A program made the position numbers and the translations under genes. Below, in pieces: positions 11,940 through 21,110 of a DNA stretch of 64,000 bases (position 1 is its first letter; each line of letters opens with the position of its first letter). The notes under the pieces were generated by a model. The model saw only the letters and a list, made by a program, of their open reading frames with translations. It was not told the origin of the DNA and made no database searches. The DNA comes from Stenogyne calaminthoides (taxonomy: Eukaryota; Streptophyta; Magnoliopsida; Lamiales; Lamiaceae). The stretch is from contig JBBCBC010000030.1 in assembly GCA_037126765.1 (NCBI GenBank), positions 868,001 to 932,000 on the forward strand, given 5' to 3'.

Positions 11940-12599
11940 CATATGATGGTGCCGTTAGTGTCGTTGAACAGGGTCAGGATTCCTGGTTCTGTGACACTAA
12001 CGACACCTGATTTGGTTGTCAAGGAACTTCTCTGTTTGCAACCCAAACATATGTCCTAACTGGGATATTCTTGTACCATATGCCCAAATACCGACGCTTT
12101 GTAGAATTTCCGGGGCTGAAAAACCCGAATTCAAACGTCCCACCCGATGAAACAAGTGTTTCTCCATCTCTAATGCTTTGTGAAGAATAAATTGTATCAA
12201 TTGCAGCAGAAATTGCTTGTATTAATAGCAGGGAGCAGGTCAATTGTAGGGGTAAGGAAAGTTTTTGTGTTGAATACATGCTAACATTTATTGTTGAGCC
12301 ATTCAAAAAAAAAAAAAAGTTTGAAAGCAAACATTCAGTTAACAAACTAATTTATAGCATGCCTTTGTTTTCATTCGACAATTTTACAACTCTGTATTAT
12401 ATAATATACATATAACGTTTGGATATATCTATTTTTTTTTTATTCCCTCATGCATGGTCAACTATCGGGGACACCAATTGCTCAACTCAAGCATATATAC
12501 GTAGGTGATGGCTCAGGTTTTTTTTTATTAGTTCAATTATGAGTTAAAATACATTTTTAGTCCCATAAATTTTGTAGTTTTTCACAAATCGTTCCAACA

Positions 12600-12790
12600 T
12601 GGTTAAAAACCTCAATTTAAAACAATGCAATTGTTATATTGAAAGATGCAATTTATTTATACTGAACTGTGTAATTATTAATATAAAAAAATAATTTAAA
12701 CAATTCATTGTAAATAAATTACATCTTTCAGTATAACATGATTTTAAAATGCATTCACGGTTCACCTTATGCACATGAGATCCATTCTTT
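12600..12790. mobile_element. Degenerate Mutator-type MITE, GTCTCATGTGCAC family
   Basis: The right arm (AAAATGCATTCACGG then ATGCACATGAGATCC) matches other family members in inverted form. Internal CAATTTATTTATACTGAA and its inverted partner are visible. The left arm is eroded and no target duplication was found. Confidence 0.5.
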
Positions 12791-12831
12791 CGCTAAGAGG
12801 TAATATGTTGCATTGTTGCTAAACATAGATC

Positions 12832-13212
12832 CAGGCTTCGTTTACTTTGCATTGTGGCTATATGGGTTAACTTGGGTTGAATAAGATAACTAAACTCAAA
12901 TATATAGTGTTTACTTTCTCTAGTATCGAATAGCCCAAATATGTTATTCGTCATTTACTTTATGGGTTGATTGGGGATAACCAACTAACTTACTGAATTA
13001 CACTCAAGTCATCTTCCACATGTGAACAATACTATGGTTTAAAAAACTTCCCAAATTCGTGGGTTGAAATAACAGGGGTTAAGAGCCTATAAACCCTGGC
13101 CATCCTGTTTACCAGGTTTTTTCAACTTTAGAAGTAAACATCAGACTATGTTGTACAATTAGTACCAAACCCACCTAAACCCATCTCATTCTTCAAAGTA
13201 AACGCACCCTTA
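12832..13212. mobile_element. Tourist/hAT-like MITE
   Basis: Inverted ends are GGCTTCGTTTACTTTGCA on the left and, from the right, AAGGGTGCGTTTACTTTGAA. The interior is AT-rich and non-coding. The target duplication is ambiguous (TTA/CCA-like), so the superfamily is uncertain. Confidence 0.5.
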
Positions 13213-13724
13213 AGGAAAGGCTAGGGTTGACTCTGAATTTACAATTACTTACGAACTCTTATTTTATACAAGATTTAATAAATTTAATAATTAAGCCTCT
13301 TTTATTTACACATGAATAAAAAATTAAGGATTATTTAAAAATAAAAACTTATACGAGAATTTCACATAATGAGACCAATGTCATTTACTATATAATATGA
13401 CTCATGAATTCATGTAGCCCCACCCACAACGTATTGTGAAAAAAAAAATTTGACCCATATACAAAAATAGAGGTCCGTATCGTGCATATATAACTAAATA
13501 AATTGATATCGAAAATAGTGTGTTGGCCTAGTTTTGGTTCATTTGTTGAAAAGTATTTTTCATGGAAGATTTTTGTTTTACTTTGTTAATGTAAAGATTT
13601 AACTTATATGATGAAAATAAATTATTTATATATTGAAAAGTATTATATTCAATACACAGCTTATTAGTTTTCATTATATAAACTAATATCCTTCCTTATA
13701 CAAATTGATACTTTCTATAATGAC
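13213..13724. other. AT-rich intergenic sequence
   Basis: No gene, repeat boundary or RNA gene is recognised. Confidence 0.5.
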
Positions 13725-13733
13725 AAAGTTTAG

Positions 13734-13968
13734 GTTAGGTATTGTATGCACCCGGGTGCACCGTGCACTCATAGTGCATTTTAGAAGCGTGCAACTTGTT
13801 ATGCTGAAAAAGTGCAATTTATTTACACATAAAAGTGCAAATGTTAATATGGGAACATAGTTGTATGCTTCTGTTTGGAATAATTGCACGTTTCTATTTT
13901 ATGTAGTTGCACGCTTCTAAAATGCACTATGAGTGCAGGTGCACCCGAGTGCAAATGAGACTCACTCC
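13734..13968. mobile_element. Mutator-type MITE, GTCTCATGTGCAC family
   Basis: The 235-bp element has long arms: TGCACCCGGGTGCACCGTGC on the left, and inverted on the right GTGCACCTGCACTCATAGTG, then AGTCTCATTTGCAC. Both arms continue into GCATTTTAGAAGCGTGCAAC. The 9-bp duplication AAAGTTTAG lies at 13725-13733 and 13969-13977. The arms make this copy almost a foldback. Confidence 0.85.
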
Positions 13969-14213
13969 AAAGTTTAGGGTGAACAAGTATCATACAAGGA
14001 ATGTAACTTATATTATTAAAATGTATTAATTATAATAATTGAAGTATATATCTTTATAGTTTATATTACATAAAGAGTATTACTCATAAATCATAATATT
14101 GAAAGATGTGACTTATATAAACAACAGTATTATTAATAGTGATAATTGAAAGATATGACTTATATTACAAAAAAATATTAATTGTGATAATTAAAAAATC
14201 ATGTGTAAATATA

Positions 14214-14338
14214 TAATCAGTTTTACTGTGAATAAATTCATAGAAGAGATACTCTTTTTTCTATTTTTGATCATGTAATCAGTTTTACTGTGAATAAATT
14301 TCGCAGAAGAGACACTTTTTTTTCTATTTTTGATCCTG
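14214..14338. repeat. Two-copy tandem repeat of about 62 bp
   Basis: Two consecutive copies begin ATCAGTTTTACTGTGAATAA and end CTATTTTTGATC (14217 and 14278), differing at a few positions. No gene is associated. Confidence 0.8.
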
Positions 14339-14831
14339 CTATAATACAAGCATACATGCAGTTTGTTCGGGGGCGGCCGGGACAGTTTATAAAAGGAATT
14401 GAGGAGCTGGCCGGCTGAGGTCATACCATAAGTTCCAAATTGAAAATATCCAGAAGTTCCTGTCCCTTCTTACCTTTTATGAACCAATATTTATTTATTG
14501 TGACAGCCAAACCATGTTTCAGTTATATTAGTCGATAAAAATTTATAGGAAACAATTTTGTAATTAACAGTTTTCTTTTAAACTTAAATTTTACTAGTAA
14601 TTGAACCCGATGTATGATTGTAATTGAACAATTATTTTAATAGTGAGTAGTATGATTTTTGGAAAAATCTTTTTGAGAATAACATGTTAATTCATATTTA
14701 ATACACAAATTTAAATTAAATTAATTCGTTAAGTACTGAAAATCTCGAAACACACCTTAATGTTAGTGAAAGCAGATAACATGGCTTTCATGAAAAAAAC
14801 ATAGTATTAAAATAATCGAAGTTTAAAATTA

Positions 14832-15340
14832 CTACAGATCTCGAAAAACCTCTCTGAAAATCACAATTTTTGTTTGTTTGGCTATTTTTTCATCATTGAT
14901 GCACGCTAAAATCTTCAAGCCCTTGCGGTTGGTAACTCTCGAAACTGCCATGTAGAATTGACCATGAATGAAAACCGATTTCTTCAAAAATATGCCTATA
15001 TTTGCAAGCGATTGTCATTGGCTCTTGTTTATCGACATTGCATATGAGACAATTAAAGGAACTGTCTCCTCTAAAACTTGAATGACAGTCTTGGGCATGA
15101 CGGAGTCAAGGAAAGTCTGGGGATCAACACCATCTCACCCGAATTGCTTCCGGTTATGATCTTGCCTTCCAGTACACAGTCACCCAGTCTTGTCAGGATC
15201 AATCTAGTCTGTTACATAGTCCCCTAGACTGATCTATATTTATGAGCAGCATAACTGGAGTCCCAACTTTCAAAATTAGTTCATGATTGGGGACGCCGGC
15301 ACACTTCAAGCTATTCAAAACTCCCCGTATGTAAATAGGC
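14832..15340 (-). pseudogene. Helitron Pif1-type helicase C-terminus, degenerate
   Basis: The minus strand encodes helicase motifs of plant Helitron Rep/helicase proteins: SINKSQ, a stop where G is expected, then QSL, followed by GQFYMAVSRVTNRKGLKIL and a C-terminus ending at a TAG (14832-14834). Further upstream, in other frames, EGKIITGS and the LTPS/FKF-RRQFL region occur. In the intact protein this is the last helicase motif region. Frame changes and stops show it is inactive. The ends of the parent Helitron were not identified. Confidence 0.8.
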
Positions 15341-15399
15341 TAGTATATCAATATTCGTATAAGACTTTCACGCACTGTTGAAACTCAAATACGTTATTG

Positions 15400-15625
15400 T
15401 CTCATGGTCGTTCATATTTATCATGTATTCGTTACATCGCTGCACACAAAAATTTTAAATTGTTGCTATTGGTAACTCTCGAAATAACCACATACAATTG
15501 AGCTTTGAAACTTGAAAGTCTCGAGTCGGACGGAGTTAGGAAAAGTTAGGGGATCAACACCAGCTTATCGGAATTTCTTCCAGTTATGACCTTACTTTCT
15601 AGAACACTGTTACGCGTGTGGTGGA
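15400..15625 (-). pseudogene. Second, more degenerate Helitron helicase C-terminal copy
   Basis: The sequence repeats the first copy in the same order: GGTAACTCTCGAAATAACC and, later, GGATCAACACCAGCTTATCG and TCCAGTTATGACCTT correspond to 14930-14950 and 15120-15165. It is shorter and more diverged, so this is a tandem partial duplication or a second insertion. Confidence 0.65.
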
Positions 15626-16230
15626 TATATATATATATATATATTTATATGTATATATATATTTCGAGTTAGTCCTATATGTATGGTTATCCACCATAAC
15701 AACAAAGTTGCAGTTGATGTATAATCGACCCTCACTTATTTTTTTTTTTTTTTTTTGTTGATCTTAACCTCTTCGTTTTTTATTGTCACATGAATTCATT
15801 AGCTCTTTAATCAAGGAAGGTTGATAGTAAAAACAATAAAAGTATAACAAATATTCTGTAACATAAGAACAAATTCGACGCTCGTAATTCGAAGAGCAAA
15901 ACGACTTCTTAATGAAATCTTAAATAGCAATTATATAGGAAAAAGAAGGCATTACTTGAAAAAAAAAAAGTAATGTGATTCGTAAATTTAAAGAAATTGA
16001 AAATAAAATCAAATAAGTTCTAAATAATATTAAAAAATATTAATTATGTTTCTCAAACTAGTTAATTGCTAATCGAATTATTAGAATATTGCCTATTATC
16101 AATAGATTAGAACCCACCTATATAATAAATAATACTTAATCGTTGTCCTTTTGCTGATCTAAATAATTTGTTAAAAGAATTTTTTGATTATGTTTCCAAA
16201 ATTTAAAAATTAAAATCTATATAAAATAAT
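15626..16230. other. AT-rich non-coding sequence with TA microsatellite
   Basis: A (TA)n run occurs at about 15628-15662. Otherwise no gene or element boundary is recognised. Confidence 0.5.
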
Positions 16231-17074
16231 CATTTGTTATTATAAAATCAAATTAATATTTATTTCAAATATTTGTTCCCTAATATAATGTTAGAGTTTG
16301 TGGAAATATTCTACATATTTTTTCCAAAGATTTTTCTCAATCTTCTAGATATTTTTTCCAAATCTTTTTTAAATCGATATAATTTATTAATATTTATTCA
16401 ATATTTTTTTTCAAAGATTTTTGTCAATAATCTAGATATTTTTTTCAAATCATTTTTTAAATCCGTTATAATTTTTTCTCATTGATACGTCTCCCGATTT
16501 AGCAATATTTTTTTGTGGAAAAATCAATTATTTTCAAATTTGGGGCGGTTTCTGCTTTTATATATATATATAGATTTGTTATTATAAAATTAAATTAATA
16601 TTTGTTCGCTAATATAATGTTAGAGTTTGTGGAAATATTCTAAATATTTTTTCCAAAGATTTTTCTCAATTTTCTAGGTATTTTTTTCAAATCTTTTTTA
16701 AATTCGATATAATTTATTAGAGTGGGTCTCCTGCGCACCAGGGTGCACCGTGCACTTGGATGCATTTTAAAAAATGGGTCGTGCATCTCCTTCTAATTCT
16801 TATTATGTCAAATGTTTTCTAATAACAATTTGCAGCCTAGTGGATGAACCCCCTTTCCTCAAACCAATTGGTGCCGGGTTCAACTCCCAAGTAGCGAAAA
16901 ATCAGTAATATATTTTTTCTTTTATTTGGGGAATATACCTATAAATAAACATACTATTAGATAACACAAAAAATGCAACTAGCTAATACAAAAACATAAA
17001 ACTATATAATATAGAAACATGTAATTAGTTAATACTAAATTGTGCAACTAGAAAACACAAAAACATGCAACTAA

Positions 17075-17235
17075 CAGAAGCGTGCAACTACTTATGACAG
17101 AAGCGTGCAACTACTTATAATAAAAGTTTGCAACTACTTATAACAGAAGCGTGCAACTATTTATGACAGAAGCGTGCAACTACTTATAACAGAAGCGTGC
17201 AACTACTTATAACAGAAGCGTGCAACTAGATAATA
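17075..17235. repeat. Subterminal array of about 24-bp units in the Mutator-type element
   Basis: About seven units of the form ACTTATAACAGAAGCGTGCA follow one another with few changes. GAAGCGTGCAAC also occurs in the arms of the related MITE at 13734-13968, so this is an expanded terminal motif, perhaps a transposase-binding site. Confidence 0.75.
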
Positions 17236-17447
17236 CTTAACTATGCAACTATAAAACATAAAAATGGATAAAATGAACCGATATTTAATGCTCCTTCTCT
17301 CTTTCTCCATCTCCTAATCCTCACTCCCTCTCCATTCCTCCTTTCAATGTAACTATCCATCTTTAATGCAATTCAAGCATATCTTTGTCATTTAGTATTT
17401 CATTGTTCTGCAATTAATTGATGATTTGAGTGCTTTATCAATGTAGG

Positions 17448-17615
17448 TAGGTTCCGCTGCCGCATCTGAATCGAATACCGGCGAAAATTCATTCTTACCG
17501 AAACCGGAATTCCTACTGCAGAATGCATCGCCCGCTTCACGCCATCTCGCCGTGTTTTGAAACTTCGCCCGATCGAACTCTCTCGACTCAGCTCCCCGAT
17601 TTCTGCTCCAAGGTG
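17448..17615 (+). pseudogene. Exon-like captured gene fragment of unknown parent
   Basis: The block has coding-like composition, against AT-rich surroundings. A splice-acceptor-like TCAATGTAG precedes it and a donor-like CCAAGGTGAATTTG ends it. One frame reads SAAASESNTGENSFLPKPEF before a stop. Another, from ATG 17523, reads through HAISPCFETSPDRTLSTQ. I do not recognise the parent gene, and no frame is long. It is best described as a transduplicated host exon or leader. Confidence 0.45.
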
Positions 17616-18224
17616 AATTTGCTCTGTTTCCCTAATTTAACCCCCCGCCTCGAGAAACACATGGACGATGTCAATTTCTCTAATTACCAGGACTCGAATT
17701 TAGCTGGGTGGGTAGGGTGGAGCGGGTGCACAGATCTTAAATATGTGCACTTAGTGTATATGAGACCTTGTCAATTTATTAATATTTATTCTATATATTT
17801 TTTTTAAAGATTTTTGTCAATCTTCTAGATCTTTTTTCCAAATCTTTTTTTAAATTCGTTATAATTTTTTCTCATAGATACGTCTCCCGATTTAGCAATA
17901 ATTTTTTGCGGGAAAATCCAATCATTTTTAAATTTGGGGCGATTTCTTCTTTTATATATAGATATATAAATTCTTTGTAACGATTGAAGTGTCTCTTGTA
18001 TTTTAAATAATATATTAAAAAATTGACCGAATAAAAAAATATTAGTCAACATATTTTAATTATATTAGTCTGTATATTTTATCCACATATCCTGTAATAC
18101 GGTGCAACTGGTAGTCTGGTACACCTGAGACTGACTCGTTACAAAATCAAAATCAACTCCAATGTAATAAGTAAAGTAGATTTCATGAACTTACGAGTTG
18201 CGAGCTTAAAATAATTTTAGTATT

Positions 18225-18420
18225 TTAATTTACTGGGTCTCATTTACATTCAGGTGCACCGTGCACTTATAGTACATTTTACAATTATGAAATTTATTAT
18301 ACTGAATGAAAATAGTTGTACGATTCAGTGTAAATACGTTGCAAATTTTAATATAACAAATTACATGTTATTCTAAAATGTATTATAAGTGCGCAGTGAA
18401 GGCGTATAAGACTTAACCGT
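18225..18420. mobile_element. Mutator-type MITE, GTCTCATGTGCAC family
   Basis: The left arm is ACTGGGTCTCATTTACATTC then AGGTGCACCGTGCACTTA. The right arm, inverted, is TTAAGTCTTATACGCC then GCGCACTTATAATACA. ATAATTTT occurs on both sides near 18211 and 18424, so a diverged 9-bp duplication is possible but unproven. A further scrap of the right arm is visible near 18095-18135. Confidence 0.65.
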
Positions 18421-18425
18421 TATAA

Positions 18426-18995
18426 TTTTGATGAGCTAACTATTTAAAGGCAACAACAATATGTTTCACCGAATTCTACTTTTGAGACGTAAGATATGGA
18501 GCAATTTTTTTTTTAGAGAAGGTTCTAGATTTTCGCCGCCATGGCGCCGCGAATTCTGGGTCATTTGAGGATGGGCGGCCGACAACTAATTAATGGTACC
18601 TTCTAAATGCATTCTATTATTGTTTTAAGTACGAGGACAGAACTGGAGATTCCTTTCCTTTTTTATTTGTTGAAACATATACAGCACAAATTACCTGTAC
18701 ACCTCGATCCCATAATTTATGATTTTATTAATTTTTTATCCATTCCTCTCCCACACATAACTCAATTATAATTGTACTTTTGTTAGTTTTATTACATGTA
18801 AATCCATGCCAGATGAGTAGTAGTGTCGTTTAATTTGACTTGGAAAAAGACTTCTTTTCATACATATACACCCATCAATTATTTAAGTTTGATAAATTGG
18901 GATCCTCTAATTTTATTTTGTTATGATTTGCAGCACCTTAATTTGATGAACACCATGGACGTGTGTACAAGCAAAGGAAGAAGATCGTGTAAGGT
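18426..18995. other. Non-coding sequence, no clear feature
   Basis: A short GC-rich patch at 18530-18580 (CCGCCATGGCGCCGCG) could be a gene or transposon scrap. No reading frame of useful length or element boundary is visible. Confidence 0.4.
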
Positions 18996-19003
18996 ATAGG
19001 AAC

Positions 19004-19210
19004 CAGGGACGGATCTAGGATTTCATCCCAATGGGGACGAAATTTTCTATTGAATAAGGACGGCGAAATTTTAGAATCCCAACGGGGGCGAAATGACAAA
19101 ATTTAACAATTTTAAGATGTAAATATAAAATTTTTGACATATATAGTATAACAAAATTTAATCCCAAAGGCAGCGACGGCCCCCGGCGCCACCCCCTAGA
19201 TCCATCCCTG
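19004..19210. mobile_element. hAT-type MITE
   Basis: The 207-bp element has inverted ends CAGGGACGGATCTAGGA and CAGGGATGGATCTAGGG (the right end read on the minus strand). Its perfect 8-bp duplication ATAGGAAC lies at 18996-19003 and 19211-19218, supporting hAT mobilisation. Confidence 0.85.
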
Positions 19211-19424
19211 ATAGGAACTAAGAAGGCCAGGAACGTAGTCAGAACTAGTCAGAGAGGAGTAACTTTAGACCTATTTGATAGAAATTCATGTATTATTTAT
19301 AGTTATGAGTAATTTCACTTGAAATGAGGACAATGATATTTTGTTAAATTTTATTAGGTGAAATGATGATTTTTGAAATAAAATACAAGCATATGATTTA
19401 TTGAAATCAATCAAAGAAATCAGT

Positions 19425-19596
19425 TAGGCAGGGATTTGAGAGAATTTCATGTCATTTAAAAATCCGAATTTATAAAGACTAGGTGTGAAATTAATTAATT
19501 GATCTTCATTATGAGGAGGACTGAAAAGATCCAACAAGTGTATAATTTAATATAAATAGAGTTGTTATTAACGAAATTTAATTAAAACGAGACTTG
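19425..19596 (-). mobile_element. TRIM copy 2, left part (split by LTR element)
   Basis: GAGAGAATTTCATGTCATTT then ATCCGAATTTATAAAGACT and GGTGTGAAATTAATTA match the terminal repeat of the TRIM at 10033-10322. Internal sequence (AGGAGGACTGAAAAGATCC) corresponds to AGAGGAGACCCATCGAGTGG there. It stops at the LTR element inserted at 19597 and resumes at 27803. Confidence 0.7.
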
Positions 19597-20092
19597 TGTT
19601 GTGTAACAAAATATCGAGATTAGAGTATTGGATTGCGACTTATGATTTAATTTGTTAACACAAAAAAGTAAATAATCGAACAAAAACAATGCGGAAAGAA
19701 CTCTTGAGTTCTTCCCTTAAATTTGGTTGTGTATATATGATGAAATGGGAGCAAATTGGGAGCTTACAATGAGGGGTGAGGTCCTCTATTTATAGAGGAC
19801 CATCCTTAAAATGCCTAAAGCTCGATAAATACATCTCAACAGTTTATTTTAGGGCTTTATTACAACTATTGATCTAAACAATAAACTATATCTATTTTAC
19901 ATTTATTTTACATTAAATGCTCTTGTCTTGTCTCATAAAGTTGAAGATACTCTGATGTTGACTCTTGATCTTGTCGAATTTGTGTATTTTTGGGTACCTG
20001 ATCTCCTATCGGGTCGGGTCGATTCGGGCCTAGGTGGGCTTTGCTGACGTGTCGGATACGGGCACATATCTAGGATAATTTGTGCTACAACA
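19597..20092 (-). repeat. 3' LTR of the 8.2-kb LTR element
   Basis: 496 bp, nearly colinear with the right LTR. Shared landmarks include TTTATAGAGGACCA, AAATGCCTAAA and TTTGTGCTACAACA. It contains a run of GGGTCGGGTCGATTCGGG that is expanded in the other LTR. Confidence 0.9.
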
Positions 20093-20224
20093 ATAGTCCC
20101 CAAGGTCGGGCGTTGACTTTGTTCGAAGCTCGACCTTGATTCATGTCTTAATAAGATTTCGTCCTTCGATACGTTTGCGTTCATACTACTTGCCCCCAAG
20201 CCTGCTTGGATGTCCTACGATACT

Positions 20225-21110
20225 TATCGTATATTATTTTCATTTTTATTTGTTTGTGTGACCTTGATATTTATCGTATTTTGGTCGCCTCGTCTTCGAT
20301 TTTCTATGTGCTCGTACTCCGAGGTGAGCCTCTTTGTACCAATTTTTTTTGTGCTCGTACTCTGAGGTGATCCTCATTGTACGAGTCCTTTCTGTGCTCA
20401 TACTCCTAGGCGAGCCTCTCTGTACGAGTCTTTTCTGTGCTCGTACTCCGAGGTGAGCCTCTATGTACTAGTCTTTACTGTGCTCGTATTGTACAAGTCT
20501 TTTCTGTGCTCATACTTCGAGGTGAGTCTCTTTGTATGAGTCTTTTTTGTGCTCGTACTCCGAGGTGATCCTCATTGTACAAGTCTTTTTTGTGCTTATA
20601 CTTCGAGGTGAGCCTCTCTGTACGAGTCTTTTCTATGCTCGTACTCCGAGGTGATCCTCATTGTACGAGTCTTTTCTGTGCTCGTACTTCGAGGTGAGCC
20701 TCTTTGTACGAGTCTTTTCTGTGCTAGTACTCCGAGGTGATCCTCATTGTATGAGTCTTTTCTGTGCTCGTACTTCGAGATGAGCCTCTTTGTACGAGTC
20801 TTTTCTGTGCTCGTACTCCGAGGTAGTGAGCCCCTTTGTACGAGTCTTTCCTATGCTCGACTCTGAGGTAGCGAGCCCCATTATACGAGTCTTTCCTGTG
20901 CTCGTACTCTAAGGTAAGCCTCTTTGTACGAATCTTTTCTGTGCTCGTACTCCGAGGTGATCCTCGTTGTCTGAGTTTTTACTTGCTTTCGTGCCGAGGT
21001 GAGCCTCTTTATACGAGTCTTTTTGTCTTTCACTCAAGGGTAGCGAGCCCCTTTGTACGAGTCTTTTCTATGCTCGTACTTTGAGCTGAGCCTCTTTTTA
21101 CGAGTCTTTT
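20225..21110. repeat. Minisatellite, about 43-bp unit, roughly 18-20 copies
   Basis: Units read like TGTGCTCGTACTCCGAGGTG, then AGCCTCTTTGTACGAGTC and TTTTC. Two alternating subtypes differ by GAGCCTCTTT versus GATCCTCATT. Copies near 20820, 20870 and 21040 carry an AGCGAGCC variant. A few eroded units reappear at 21680-21810. No open frame spans it. It lies just inside the 3' LTR of the 8.2-kb element, a usual place for tandem repeats in large plant retroelements. Confidence 0.9.

Larger units (their letters stand above)
8024..12279 (-). pseudogene. S-receptor-like kinase copy B, full exon set, disrupted
   Basis: This is a G-type lectin receptor-like kinase (membrane Ser/Thr kinase with an outer lectin domain). 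The start at 12279 opens a signal peptide rich in L and S; an upstream in-frame ATG (12345) is less likely. Exon 1 (about 12279-10383) holds B-lectin, SLG and PAN regions. Later exons: membrane segment (about 9930-9760), GEGGFGPVY loop (about 9700-9565), N-lobe with AVK (about 9222-9013), HRDLKASN and DFG (about 8935-8685), SPKYAMDG with K where E is usual (8600-8450), and the tail (8310-8024). Lesions: frameshift after VANREVP, a hAT insertion (11330-11939), a 4-bp deletion after SCGCLE near 10720, and a frameshift plus an in-frame stop in the last exon. A TRIM sits in intron 1. It cannot encode a receptor. Confidence 0.92.
16720..17772. mobile_element. Mutator-type element carrying a gene-like fragment (Pack-MULE-like)
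   Basis: The element starts GAGTGGGTCTCCTGCGCACC and ends GTGTATATGAGACCTTGTC, the same termini as the small MITE family here, and is flanked by a perfect 9-bp duplication AATTTATTA (16711-16719 and 17773-17781). Its left subterminal zone (about 17075-17235) is an array of units like CAGAAGCGTGCAACTACTTA. Its interior holds a GC-richer block (17448-17700) with exon-like features. No transposase is present, so it is non-autonomous. Confidence 0.85.
16231..17960. repeat. Tandem duplication of a roughly 340-bp AT-rich unit, second copy split by a Mutator-type element
   Basis: Unit 1 (about 16231-16570) starts ATTTGTTATTATAAAATC and includes ATAATGTTAGAGTTTGTGG, TCTCCCGATTTAGCAATA and TTTGGGGCGGTTTCTGC. 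Unit 2 repeats the first half at 16574-16719 and the second half from 17773 to about 17960. It is interrupted exactly at AATTTATTA, which is uninterrupted in unit 1. The unit's identity is unknown; it could be the tail of the nearby Helitron. Confidence 0.8.

Noticed and set aside
20225..21110. CRISPR-like array because of regular short repeats
   Set aside because: Units are directly adjacent variants without unique spacers, in a plant retroelement.
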